Source: Mikania micrantha (lineage: Eukaryota > Streptophyta > Magnoliopsida > Asterales > Asteraceae). Taken from it: a stretch of DNA of 64,000 bases. Below are positions 1-11,750 of this stretch, in pieces. Position 1 is the stretch's first letter; every line of letters starts with the position of its first letter. The stretch is taken from NCBI GenBank assembly GCA_009363875.1, contig CM018698.1, forward strand, positions 60,929,439 to 60,993,438, in the 5' to 3' direction. A program made the translations under genes and the position numbers. Under the pieces are notes generated by a model that saw only the letters and a list, made by a program, of their open reading frames with translations, had not been told where the DNA came from and did not search any database.

Positions 1-105
1 GAGCTCGGGCTCGTTAAGGCTCGGCTCGTTCGAACTTTTTACCGAACCGATCCGATTACGAGTATTTCACGAACTGTATTGTTTGTTTACACCCCTAAGT
101 AAAAC
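1..105. repeat. GGCTCG-motif repeat fragment
   Basis: The window opens in a run of GGCTCG/GCTCGTT motifs. The same style of sequence recurs at 49250-49350 and 50888-51240. It looks like the end of a repeated element cut by the window edge. No boundary or coding content is visible. Confidence 0.4.
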
Positions 106-1240
106 CAGGGCCGGCCCAATGGGCTTAGGAACCTAGGCCTTGGCCTAGGGCCCCCAAAAAAAATACCAATTGGGCTTTTATATATATGTTGGGTTGGTCT
201 GTTTGGAGCTTCTACCGGGCTTTTGGACCAATGCGTTGGGCTACAAATGCTGAACAAGGAAGGGGACGGGATCTATGGTATACCGATCGGCGCCTCATCT
301 GATTGAGAGAGTGAGAGGACTAGGGCATCTATGGTCTACCGATCTATGGAATTGAAGTATCATGGAAGCAGACAAGCAGGAAGGCTAGGAAGCCATTAAT
401 CCCCATCGAAGCAATCAGCCGTCTCTCATTCTTCACGATCAATCTAGACCCAATCTTCATGAATCACGATTCACGAATCATCCGGCACTCGATTCAATCG
501 AGACCCAATCTTCACGAGTTCACGATTCACGATCAATCGAGACCCAATCTTGACAATTCACGAACCAGTTTTTGCTGCTGAAACGAACCAGTGTTACCAG
601 TTTTCTGTTGCTGAAACGATTAAACGAACCAGTTTTCTGGACATGAGGTTCTAATTTCTGAATTCTATGCTTGACTGCATCTTGTTCGTATAATCGTATT
701 GTTCCTAATTTATTTACAGTGTTACCAGTGGTTTTCATTTTTTGCTTGATTTGTATTGCCAAATCTGTGTTTAAGTGTTTTGCTAATTGGTTGATTTATA
801 TAGGTTTTTACTTAATTGTTAGTATATTGTTTTAGAATTAATCTGTTTTAGTGATTCATAATTTCATATAGGCTTTCAGTGATTTCATTTTTCATATACT
901 TAATTGTTTTAATATATTGTTAATCTGTTTTAGTTTTACTTGAGTATTGTTTTACTTGATTGATTCGTTATGTCAAATAGGAATAGGAAATATGAATATT
1001 TTATCAAAGAATAGAATTTGTGTCTAAAAAGCTAGAAAAATAAATTTAATTTAAATAATGTATATATTTAACAAATATATAAATAAATTTTTTTTAACTC
1101 CGTCATCTATATACTTTTAGTTTATTGTTGCCGGTTTCAAGCCCGGATAAAGGAGGAGGGTTTTGAACATAACTAAAAGGTATGATAGAAGGGCCCCGGA
1201 TTGAAATTTCGCCTAGGGCCCTGGAAAACCTTGAGCATGT
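106..1240. mobile_element. Decayed hAT-like element (non-coding)
   Basis: A CAGGGCCGGCCC terminus starts at 106. The segment 1190-1235, read in reverse complement, matches the start of another such element at 20425 (AAGGTTTTCC followed by GGGGCC or a variant). The interior is AT-rich and non-coding, and the right terminal CAGGGCC is missing, so the element is truncated or rearranged. This assignment rests only on terminal-sequence resemblance to hAT elements. The 155 bases from 1241 to the helicase start are the only plain promoter or 5' UTR candidate for that gene. Confidence 0.4.
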
Positions 1241-1395
1241 AGACATGTAGTTGAAAATTTTAAAAAGGCATGTAACGTAATTTTTTTTTTTTTTTTTAAA
1301 CCAGTCCCTGAAAAATAAGGCTCTAAGGTTAGGTTTTGAATATGCAGACACAATCCAAATCCAATTCTTTGATTGATTCGTAAATCCATCCGAAG

Positions 1396-3269
1396 ATGAT
1401 TCTTCATCGTTCCATTCCAATTCTGAAGATAAGGTCAACCTCCAAATTACTTGTCTTACAGTTACCGGATTCTTGTTGCAAATTCAATCAAAACCACCGA
1501 GTTAGGGCCTTTTCCGCCGCCGTTGACACCTTCTTCGCCGATCAAACTGTTTCATGGAGCTCCCTAGGGGTTGTTCATCAACTGTCTCACTCTCTTTCTA
1601 CGATTGGCCTCAATCGTCCTTCTAACATTCAGGCAGGTAATTCTGCAAACTCATATACCTTACATTCACATTGATTTGATATAAATTTCTATCTCAGGCC
1701 GCTTCTATACCTCCGATACTTGCCGGAAATGATGTTGTGGTTGCGGCGGAGACTGGCAGCGGTAAAACACACGGATATCTTGTTCCATTGTTCCATAAGC
1801 ATTTATGTACAACAACAACCGAGAATGATGAGGATATTTCTCTTGTTTTGTGCCCTAATGTCATGTTATGTGAACAAGTTGTTCGAATGGCTACCAGTAT
1901 CTGCAATCAGAACGGACAACCACTTCTTCGAGTTGCAACCATTTGTGGACGACAACAGGTACTAACTCATCTCATCTCATCTCATCTCATCTCATCTCAT
2001 TTATTTTTACTAAATTCAGTCATTGTTGCAGGGATGGCCATTTAATAAACCAAACATAATCGTCTCCACACCTGCTGCTCTTTTGAATTACCTTCATTAC
2101 GCTGACCTTATTCGTGATGTGAAGCATGTGGTTTTTGATGAAGCAGACATGCTCCTGTGTGGGAGTTTTCAAAACCAAGTTATTCGCCTCATCAACATGT
2201 TCCGTTTTGATGAAAAGCTCTTGTCACGGGCCAAAAATTCTACACAATCCCATACCCTTCAACAGACTGTGGATGAACCCAACAAAAGAGACTGGAAAAG
2301 GACGAGAGAGATATATGAACGCACCAAGCAATACATTTTTGTTGCAGCAACTCTTCCCGACAACGGAAAGAGAACCGCTGGTGGTGAGCTCAAACGCCTG
2401 TTTCCAGATGCCACATGGGTTAGCGGCCATTATCTTCATCGTCACAATCCTAGGCTGCAGCAAAAGTGGATTGAAGTTACAATTGACACACAAGTTGATG
2501 TTCTTATAGATGCTGTAAATCACACTTCTGATACTCCAACAATGGTCTTTGCAAACACAGTTGAAGCTGTTGAAGCTATTGCCAAGGTTTTACTGGGAGC
2601 AGGCATTGAATGCTACTGTTACCACAGTGACAGCTCTTTGGAAGCTCGTTCAAGAAACCTTTTTGATTTTCAACAAAAAGGTGGCATTTTTGTGTGCACT
2701 GATGCTGCTGCTCGTGGGATTGATATCCCCAATGTTTCGCATGTTATACAGGTTCTCTATCCTTTGTTGAAGATTACATAATTCTTGGTTTTGTTTCTGA
2801 TATTGATTTTTGATTGCAGGCGGAATTTGCTACCTCTGCTGTTGATTTCTTGCACCGGGTGGGTCGCACAGCCAGGGCGGGTCAGCCCGGGCTTGTGACA
2901 AGTATGTACAATGAAACAAACCGTGATCTTGTGGCTACAGTTCGCCAAGCTGGTAAACTATGTCAGCCTGTGGTAAGTCAGTTTGGAATATCATCTATTT
3001 GTGCAACTTTGGTTTTTGTCCACATGGTTATTTATTCTTGAGATGGCATGGCTGCAGGAAAAGGCGTTTAGCAGGAAGCGAAGCTTTAGGAAGAAACTGA
3101 AAAAGCAAGGTATATCAACTTTTTTCTGAGATCTTCGGTTTGGCTTGTGCTACTGATCATTTAATTTAAATAATCAATAAAGTAAGAGCTTCATCACCGA
3201 TGCAACTTGTTTGTTAAAGCAGGTGCTAGAGGTGAGGCATTAAATGTTCAGGACAGAATTGCAGTATAA
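1396..3269 (+). CDS. RH22: DEAD-box ATP-dependent RNA helicase, RH22-like (organellar)
   Basis: Six exons encode about 489 residues: 1396-1632, 1698-1958, 2032-2751, 2820-2972, 3058-3109 and 3223-3269. The N-terminus is basic and hydrophobic, like an organelle transit peptide, and is followed by a Q-motif region. Helicase motifs run in order: motif I AETGSGKT (residues 96-103), a degenerate Ia (LCPNVMLCEQ) as in RH22, TPAAL, motif II DEAD (202-205), III as AAT, V ARGID and VI HRVGRTARAG (about 418-427). The C-terminus is a short basic tail. All junctions keep frame. Introns 2-5 are GT-AG, but keeping frame at intron 1 requires a GC donor at 1633. Known RH22 acts in chloroplast large-ribosomal-subunit assembly; that role here is inferred from similarity. 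The family call is firm, the exact orthology less so. Confidence 0.9.
1966..2000 (+). repeat. (CTCAT)7 microsatellite in helicase intron 2
   Basis: Seven perfect CTCAT units lie 7 bases after the intron 2 donor. They make up about half of this 73-base intron, so length change here could affect splicing of the helicase transcript. Confidence 0.9.
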
Positions 3270-5913
3270 AACCAAGGGATAGAAACTGACAATGGATGGT
3301 AGGCAGCCTGTTGAAAAATTGGAAATTGCTATTGTGAATCAAAGGTTACAAGAATTGCTGGCTATCAACTGTTAATTCTGGCATGCTGCTCTCGTTTGCT
3401 TCAAAATGAGCTTAGATCAAAAGTTTTACGGGTCAATATTATACAGAATTTGTTCTTCTGATTAGCATGTAATACAATGACCTAAGTAGCCTGTGTATTT
3501 TTGAGTTTTTTTATGACTTGCATGAATTAATACCTTGTTCAGTTGATTGGTTATGTTAAAAAATAACATTGTTTACTGTAACTATGGCATAAAAAGTTTA
3601 CCTGGGACAATGGAAGGCTGGAAGCTTCATGGGTTCATCTAGGTTCTGCCCTGATTTCACCAACTGAGGATGCATGCATTCTTCTCCCCTTCTCAACTGG
3701 CTTTTTGGACCAAATCAGTTTGAGTTGGGTCAACTAAAGTGAGATATTTTTTCTTTAACTTATGGAATCGGTTAGGGTTGGAACTAGTTTTTGAGAGGGA
3801 AAGGATCGGGGGTTGAAATTGGTTGAACTGGTTTCAAAGTATTGAATGCCAAACCAATATGGAACCAAAGGTTCGGTTCCTAACAAACCTGTTTTTTGGG
3901 TTCTAGTTCTATAAGTTCGTCACGTCAGTTCTAGTTCTAGAATCATTTTAAACATTTATCATCTGTAGTCACAACTATTTGGAAACAAAAACAAATACCC
4001 TGTGCACAAGTTATATTGGTAGTTTTACGATCTTTTCTATACGCTATTTATATGTACCATCTCTTCCGTTTTTTTTTCTTCTTCTTCTTCTTCTCATGTC
4101 ACTGGTAACCACCCTGATATCCCAACTCGACAAACAAACACCGTTGTTGATTCAACAACAGCAGACCAACTCTCCATCTCCAGTAAGTGGTTTTGCTAAA
4201 ATCGCCACGCCTGATGTTGGTAACCTCCACATCACCCCTCAAAGTTGGCAACCTCCCACGTAGTAGAAATTAGGGTGTTGAATGAATCAAAATTCTTATT
4301 TGTGTGTGTTTGCCAGAATAAATCATTTAGGAGCCGAGGGTGCAAACAAGCATCCACCTTCAAAAACAAACATTAATATCTCATCTTTATATACCATTTG
4401 GAAGTTCTTCCTACCACTTTCAATTCTGAACCTTCAACAACTTTAAATTATAATATCTCATTCATCTTAATTTTGTGTTGGTTTGTTGCAAAGATGTCAC
4501 ATAGTAGAATCCAAACCATAAGTTACATATAGTTCAAATTTGGCAAAAACATAATTTTTGCAACTTTTCATTATATTTCTCCAAAGACATCAACTATCCA
4601 TCCGATGACGGGGGCAAAAAAATGCAAATATCTAGATAATTGTGAGTAAATTTTGTCCTGTACAACAAAACAAAAGGATCCATCCAGTGGCACGTGGTTC
4701 TTGCATACAATGTGTCGTCAAGAGGATCGAATAATAAATTGTGATGGAGTAGGTTTGTCCTGCAAGAACAAGGGTATGGTAATTAATGGTCTCATACAAG
4801 TGTCCCATTTTGACAAAAAGACAATGAAGGTCGACGTCATACCCAAAATATATAACCTGTTTAATTTGTTTTCGTTCACCTACCGAAACCAAATAATTAC
4901 TTATATATAAGAAGCTAGATAGGCAGGTAGGTCATTCATGTGATCATGGCAGGCGTTGGGAGTGTAAGCTGAAAAGAAAAAAATTAAAATAAAATATGCA
5001 CAAATAAGTAACAACATTGCTCAATTCTGAACAAAACACACATAATTTTGCATATGAAAAAAATCGTAATATTATTGAACGAGTCATCAAGGTCACATTG
5101 TTATTGTTATTGTTATTATTATCTTTTTTGGATTTTAACCGCTTGCCATCAACTGGCATCTAAGAAGTTTTTTATGATCGATATAGAAGAATGTTAAAAC
5201 AACCATTTATATCCAAAAGGTAACTTCGTGAAAAGAAATTATTTTTATAACACTTAAATCATATATTTATAAACGGTTCTTTCTAGGTTCGACAACTTAC
5301 TAATTTTCATATGAATGCATCCTTATTTATATGTGTGTAATTTGAGTTCAAACTTTTTAACTATAATTACTTTGACATTTGAGTTCGCTAGAAGTGTAGT
5401 TTCATTTAACTTTAAAATGATTTTTTTATTAAAAGTGTTTATTAACTTATAACTTTTTAAAATTAAGCTTTTTTAAATAAGTTTTTGAATTAGCTTTTGA
5501 AATGTTAGTTAATAAGTCACTAATTTGTTCGAATTAGCTTTTAAAAAAGTGTTTGGATTAGTTTTTAACATATTTTTTCAAAAATTAAAAAGTTTTTCTC
5601 TAAATGCTACAAATTATATCTTTTTAAACACAACTTAATTTTTAACCTTACTTAAAAACTTAAAACAAAGACAATATTTTTGACTTATTGACTTCATAAA
5701 GCTAATACGTTAACAAGTTACTTTCAAATAAAATTTAAAAGATTGGAAACTTAATTTCTTGATTTCTATACTTAATAATTGATAATTGATTTGTACACCG
5801 AATAAAGAGGAAGAAAACGGGAATAATGCAGCTAGTACAGTTGGGTGTAATGATTGATACTTTGGTTAATTATAGCATCAACAATAATCATAGCTACCAA
5901 ATACAATTAATAT
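3270..5913. other. Intergenic DNA downstream of the helicase, no gene seen
   Basis: The first few hundred bases are the probable 3' UTR. The rest is AT-rich with a (CTT)n tract near 4075 and a T/A-rich stretch at 5400-5720 that repeats phrases such as 'gaattagctttt'. Short open frames at 3979-4263 and 4653-4910 have no recognisable domain. Confidence 0.6.
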
Positions 5914-5922
5914 ATATAATAT

Positions 5923-6542
5923 GGGGCATGTTAGGGAGAAGTCAGGGTGGATAACTGGACACCCGTCAATACGGCCCGTATTGGGCTTTACGGGTCGTAT
6001 TGGAAATAATATTCTGACAAAAGCTGACACGTCAAATCATAGGGCTGACGCAGTTCTGACACACCCATACGGCCCGTATGTCACCATACGACCCGTATAC
6101 ATCAAATAAGAAAAATGAAAAAGTTAAGAGAGAGAAAGATGGGAAGTTCTGGTACTTAAAGATGCTGGCAGGTACAAAATACAGTCAGAAGAGGTTTGAC
6201 TTATCACATCATCTGATAAAAGCTATTGTGCATGCAGTAATATTATTTACTTGGGCTGGGAATACAACAAAAAATCTGACACGGGCGTAGGATTGTAAAA
6301 AAAAGTACAAAAATAGCAATAAAAAAACAGTAAGATTATAGAAAAAATAAATAAATAAAATAAGTTTATGATTATACGGGCCGTATAGGGCCATACGGCC
6401 CGTATGTACTTTCAACCGTCAAACATTTTTCTGACAAAGTCTGACAAAATCTGACACCCATACGATCCGTAAAGGGCCATACGACCCGTAAAGGCCTAGG
6501 TGGTGTCAAGTAATCCATAGGGGGTGTCCAAATAACCTCCCC
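5923..6542. mobile_element. MULE-type MITE with palindromic ACGGCCCGTAT motif array
   Basis: A 620 bp non-coding element is flanked by a perfect 9-bp target duplication ATATAATAT (5914-5922 and 6543-6551). Both ends begin GGGG and share a subterminal GGATWACTKGACACC. Eight or so copies of a palindromic motif (variants of ATACGGCCCGTAT) cluster in both halves, at 5965-6000, 6066-6105, 6375-6405 and 6458-6492. The 9-bp duplication and long degenerate terminal inverted repeats fit non-autonomous Mutator-like elements. Confidence 0.8.
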
Positions 6543-6659
6543 ATATAATATATACCCATGAATATTCATATATATGGGTGGTCATGCTTTCATAATTAGT
6601 ATTATCGTTTATATGAATAAACATGACATTTGTGGGCCCATTGGACTTTATTATTAGGT

Positions 6660-6900
6660 TTTTTTTTTTTTTTATTTTGAACGGCGAAGGTCTCAATCGT
6701 GTGAACCTACTGTTTTCAGGCCATGTCACCAAGGTCTAGTTACCTGGACCTCCCATGAGCCACCACAACCACCCCAGGAGGAAACCCCACTGGGAAAACC
6801 CTCTGACCCCCCACAGACCCCTTTTTCGCTGCGGGAGGGATTTGAACCCAAGACCTCCCATTAGAAAGAATCTTGGGGTACCATTGAGGCAATGCCTCTT
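6660..6900 (-). mobile_element. tRNA-derived SINE, copy 1
   Basis: Read on the minus strand, the element starts at 6900 with an A-box-like GCCTCAATGGTA, then a good B box GGTTCAAATCC near 6845, and ends in a poly(A) tract at 6660-6674. It is bounded by a 19-bp target-site duplication with one mismatch (6641-6659 and 6901-6919). These are the hallmarks of RNA polymerase III SINE retroposition. A diverged second copy lies at 11517-11750. Confidence 0.88.
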
Positions 6901-7043
6901 TTGGTCTTTATTATTAGGTAGCATATACAGATGATCGAGGTCCTTAATTAATTAAAAAGAAAATATATATAGAGAGTAACGTGGCATACAAATTAATTAA
7001 TTAAGATATGTATTAGGTAGGTAGGTAGGTAGTTGGTGTATAA

Positions 7044-10000
7044 TTAATCAGTTGATGTGAGGATGAGAAGGTATGTGTAGGCGAAAGCAGCATGAAGTGC
7101 AGATCCAGTAGGAAGCACATCTTCATCGACTGTGTAGTAGGGACTGTGTGGTGAATGCTGGTGGTGGAGTATGCTTCTGTTTTTCATCCCTAGAAAAGCC
7201 ATGCAACCAGGGATCTTAACATCATCCCCATCCATGTCCATGTAGAATGAGAAGTCTTCACTTCCCATGAAAACAGGAGCTATTTCAACATTACCTTCCC
7301 CAACAATCAAATTGGAGACTCTTATCACATGATCATATATCCTCTTGTCGTTCACTGTTGGAGGAACACGTGGGAATTCATTTCCTTCTAAATCAACCAC
7401 AGATGAGCATCCATAAACCAACGATTGTGATTTAATAACCTACACACTCATCATCACATAATTCACATACATACATACATACATACATACATTCAACTTA
7501 ATAATTAACTATATTTACCTCTTGTATTCTTTCTCCAAGTGCATAGAAGGTCTTTTTGCTAAATGCTCTATATGTACCAGCAATGGAAACTGAATCAGGA
7601 ATAACATTAAGATCATCACTTCCACCTCTCACCATTGCTACTGACACCACCTGCATATATATATATATATTAATTCATTCATTCATTTTAATTTAATTGC
7701 TATATATATATATATATATTTGCTTCTATATATGATTTATAACAACTATATATATATATGCATACGTACAGGAGTATCTAAGGGATCCGATTCTCGAGAA
7801 ACAATATGTTGTAAGCTAAGTATAGAAGCCGAAACTGCCAAAATGGGGTCTTGAGGTGGGATCATGCAACCATGGATAACCGCCTTGAAACAACCGCACC
7901 CTGCCAGGAATTCACCTTCCCTCGTTGCAACAACACCAGAATCTGAGCTGAGGACTAGATGCAGACCAAAAATAGCCTCCACCTTCTCCACAACACCTTC
8001 TTTAATCATCTCTTTTGCTCCTTCTCCTGTTTCTTCTGCTGGTTGAAATATCAAAATCACTGTACCCTAAACTCATCAAATTAATTAAACTCAATCTATT
8101 AATTAATTAATTAATTAATTAATTATATTAGTCAGTCGTCACAATTAAACAAACCCTGATCATGCATGATATGATTATCTTACTTTTTAATTACTTACCT
8201 GTAATTCGGTCTCCAGTTGTTTCAAGATTTTAGCAGCACCAAGAAGCATTGCAACGTGAGCATCATGTCCACAAGCATGCATCTTGCCATCAATTTTGCT
8301 TTTGTGCTCCCACTCCACCAGTTCCTATCCACGTACTGGCTATCATTAATTTCTATCCCATATTATCTTCGTATACGGACAGTTTTGAGAACCACAAACA
8401 TTTAACTCATGCGAATCATTTATACTATATATTTGACAAGACGTAAAATTATTTAAACTTTTAAATATCGTTTAAACTAATCGAATGAATTCGTCTCTCA
8501 ACTATTATTCAATTCCAAATGTGAAATTCAATTGAATTCGTTAACGATGTCGTTATGAGACGGGAGCTTTTTTTTAGAGAATATTCCAACATTTCACATG
8601 TGCCATGAAACAATCCAGCAAAAATGGAAAATATGTAAAAAACTGTTTTTTTTTCCTTTTATCAAAATATTAATCATAACTTCCTCTTATAAGAATACTA
8701 ATCATAATGTTTGTTTTAATGAGAAAATTGACCACCTCGAATCTCTCACAAAATTCAAACCCTGCCATATTTGAATGAAGAGTCTCATGTTAACTCTTCT
8801 TATGGTCTGAAGATTTGAATAATGAATCTCATGTTGATCCTTCATACACGCGTGCAACAAAGCGAATACAATTTCGAAAATCAACCAAGATACCTCTATG
8901 AAAGCAATCCGGATATTATTTCGAAAGTCACATATCATATGCATAACAAAACGATTAAGGGTTTGTGTATTCAGACCTTCCACAAAGCAATCCGAAAGTG
9001 ACTTAAGCTGAAATACATACCCATTCACAAATGGACCGGTAAAACAAAAGAGGTATTACTTATTTGTATATACTTAGAAATAATTATATATTTTGTATTT
9101 AATTATTATTATTTATTTATCATTATTGTTATGTTTTAGAAATTATGTCTAAATAAGCGTTTGTAGGTTGGGTGAAAAGTATAACACATGACAATAGTTA
9201 CATTATAATCATAAGAAGAATTAAGAAATAAAAGATAACGGACAATGTTATCCAGGTCTGTCAATGTTCTGTTATCGAGCTCCTCCGGTGGCGGTAGTTG
9301 AGGACGAGGATGTTGACCCACAACCGAACATGAGTTCTCCATAGGCGGCCACCATTACGAGATGTCTATAGAGTAGTTTGCGGCTGTTTTGGGACTTTAC
9401 CATAAGCCCGAAATAGTTACACAAGCTTTTACACATGGTGAGAATGATGTGATGAAAGCTTGATGGCCCCAGATTTCAACCACATCATTTCTAAGGCACA
9501 TGGTCGGCGTCTCAACTATACGATACCCTCTTATTAGGCACATCCACGGGTGCATTTCTATGACCATCTCAGTACATGGGACCAGTCAGGAGTGGGTGAC
9601 AATATCATATTTCTTTTATTAACATTGTCTTATGATTGGAAGGGTGTGCAACCTTGCACGATGTTTTGCTTTGTACTTCGCATCTTTCTGTCATCGTTAG
9701 GAGCGCGGTACCCTTTAGAGTGGGGCCTTTGTGCACATATTACACATACTAAAGTTCTTCTCCATTTACTTTTATGATTTATTGGCAATTCAGCCTCGTA
9801 AGTTGAATCATTACATGACTCAACAGACATTTGAGCTTCTTCAGGCAAACAAGCTTCAGGATCATCGACTAGACCTACATGATCGTCGGTTGGATTAGAT
9901 TGAGGACCTTATCAAGGGGATGGTCAAGGTTTAGTTAGAGCGTGTACGACATGACTATATACCACTTCTTCCATTGTCCGAGCCACGATGCTATCCTAGT

Positions 10001-11411
10001 GCAGGATCTTCGTCTCGATCGTCTAGAGGATCTTAGTTTATTTTACTTTTTTTATATTTGATTTATGTTATGTATGTAAAAATTCATGTTATTTATATAT
10101 TTTTTGTAATCTCTTTTTGATTGTTGACGTTTGTAATGTATTATGTATATATATATTTGTACTATTTGTATTTGGAATTTTTATCATGATTAACTAATAT
10201 AAATTAATACGTAACAAACATATATTGTTTCAAAGTTTAAATAAAATGTGAATATATAGCCGTCGTAATAAAATGTACATATGAATATTGATTTAAATAA
10301 AACTTAAATAAATCTGTTATTTTAAAATAAAACGAACAATTTTATGTTTCTTAGTTTATATTGTCAGTATGTGACATATATGTGTCTTAAATATAAAATA
10401 ATTAAAGAAAATTTATATGCGTTAGACTTACATGACTTATAACTCCAAAGAATGATCATTGATTTTTCCACCTTTGGAATGAATTTTTTTTTATCCCAGT
10501 AGGACTCATTATGATCTATACGAGTCATACAATAATTAATGCATTGACGCAGATAAGTTTATGTTATTTTGTAGGAATAATGTTTGTAATCTATACGAAC
10601 TATACAGGATAGTACAACTCATTATTTTTGTAGGCACCTTGAAAATTTGCACGTTTTGCATAAATTAAGATATTTATTATTGTTGTTGTTGTTGTTGTTA
10701 TATTTGTTTTTGTAAAAGGAGTATATGTATGTATATTTAAATGGGGCTGTTGACCACCTAACTTAGGTGTGAAACCCATCAAAACGACATAGTTTTGATT
10801 AAATCTCATTAATTATGGTATTTGCAAAATTTATGGAGTGAAAATAGGAACAAAAAAAATTGCCATAATTAATGAGATTTAATTAAAACTACGTCGTTTT
10901 GATGGGTTTCACACCTAAGTTAGGTGGTTAACAGCCTTATATTCACTTTTCCCTATTTAAATATAAAGCAATACTATATAAAAGGTATGGAGGTAAAAGA
11001 AACCTGAATGGGTAAAGCATCCATGTCTGCTCTAAGTGCTACAAACGGCGGTAAACCGGAGCCAACGAAGGCGACTACTCCGGTCCTGGCCACTGGCCAC
11101 CGGTAGCCGATACTCATCTTGTCAAGTTCTCGTCGGATAACTGAACTTGTTCTGATTTCTTCGAAAGCAAGTTCTGGATATTCATGAATCTCCCTTCGTA
11201 TGTTCTTGATCCAATTTGCTGTGTCCACATGATTTGCCAGACTTAAAATATAATCTTTAAGTGAATCATTTTTATGTTGCAGAAAAGGGTTTAGACATCT
11301 GGGTTGATTATTGATTGTTTCTGGTGAAGAAGAAGAAGATGATGATGATGATGATGATGGGGGTAGAAGAAGAAAAGTGAGAGTAATCAAGATCATGTGT
11401 GAAAAATGCAT
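7044..11411 (-). CDS. ILL: IAA-amino-acid hydrolase, ILR1-like (M20 peptidase family)
   Basis: Five exons encode 452 residues: 11411-11004, 8324-8199, 8066-7770, 7650-7519 and 7439-7044. All boundaries are GT-AG and in frame. The start gives a hydrophobic signal peptide followed by a long serine run. Family members release free auxin from amino-acid conjugates, mostly in the ER lumen. Metal-ligand motifs are present: HACGHD (Cys154, His156), QPAEE (Glu190), FGLHL (His214) and the C-terminal HSPYY (His419), plus MGSEDF and VIPDS. Two oddities: the conserved GKGGHAA segment of the satellite domain is missing around residue 243, where VIHGCMIPPQDP is read, and the C-terminus ends in STD with no KDEL/HDEL-type retention signal. 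Intron 1 is 2.7 kb and filled with repeats. Family membership is secure; activity is uncertain. Confidence 0.9.
9330..10035 (+). pseudogene. Athila-like retrotransposon remnant in hydrolase intron 1
   Basis: The plus strand carries broken coding sequence with several stops and frameshifts. Translated pieces resemble the ORF region of plant Athila-type Ty3 elements, with a helical stretch near the end (9840-9960). No LTR, protease or reverse transcriptase is visible. It sits within the first intron of the IAA-conjugate hydrolase, on the opposite strand. Confidence 0.4.
10745..10936. mobile_element. Palindromic MITE, 192 bp
   Basis: Two arms of about 75 bp are almost perfect reverse complements (GGCTGTTGACCACCTAA at the left, its complement ending AACAGCC at the right), around a spacer of about 40 bp. 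The high arm identity suggests a recent insertion. It lies in the first intron of the hydrolase gene, about 70 bases from exon 1. No clear target duplication was found, so the superfamily is open. Confidence 0.8.
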
Positions 11412-11516
11412 TATTTGACTTTGGCAAATTATGCAAATGGACAACTTCTAAAAAGAAACTCTCGAGTGCGGTGAGAATGTCCATCAATGCTTTATGTTAC
11501 TTTTATATTAAAATAT

Positions 11517-11750
11517 ATATTTTTTTGAACAGCGAAGGTCTTAATCGTGTGAGCACACTGTTTACAGGCCATGTCATCAAGGTTCAGTTACTTAGACCTC
11601 CCATGAGCCACCACAAGCACGCCAGAAGGAAACCTCACTGGGAAAACCTCTTGACCCCCTCAGACCCCCTTTTCACTGTAGGAGGGATTTAAACCCAAGA
11701 TCTCTCACATGGAAGAATCTCAGGCTATTATTGAGCCACTGTCTCATTGG
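11517..11750 (-). mobile_element. tRNA-derived SINE, copy 2
   Basis: This is a diverged relative of the 6660-6900 element in the same orientation: A-box-like TGGCTCAATAATAG, B-box-like GGTTTAAATCC, and an A-rich end near 11520. Flanking TTTATATTA-containing sequences at 11502-11516 and 11751-11765 may be a decayed duplication. It lies about 100 bases upstream of the hydrolase start codon, within the likely promoter or 5' UTR. Confidence 0.8.

Noticed and set aside
3979..4263. Open frame of 94 codons
   Set aside because: Low-complexity leucine run from a CTT tract, no domain, no splice or promoter context.
8217..8446. Plus-strand frames of 62 and 65 codons
   Set aside because: Shadow of hydrolase exon 2, which is on the minus strand with conserved HACGHD.
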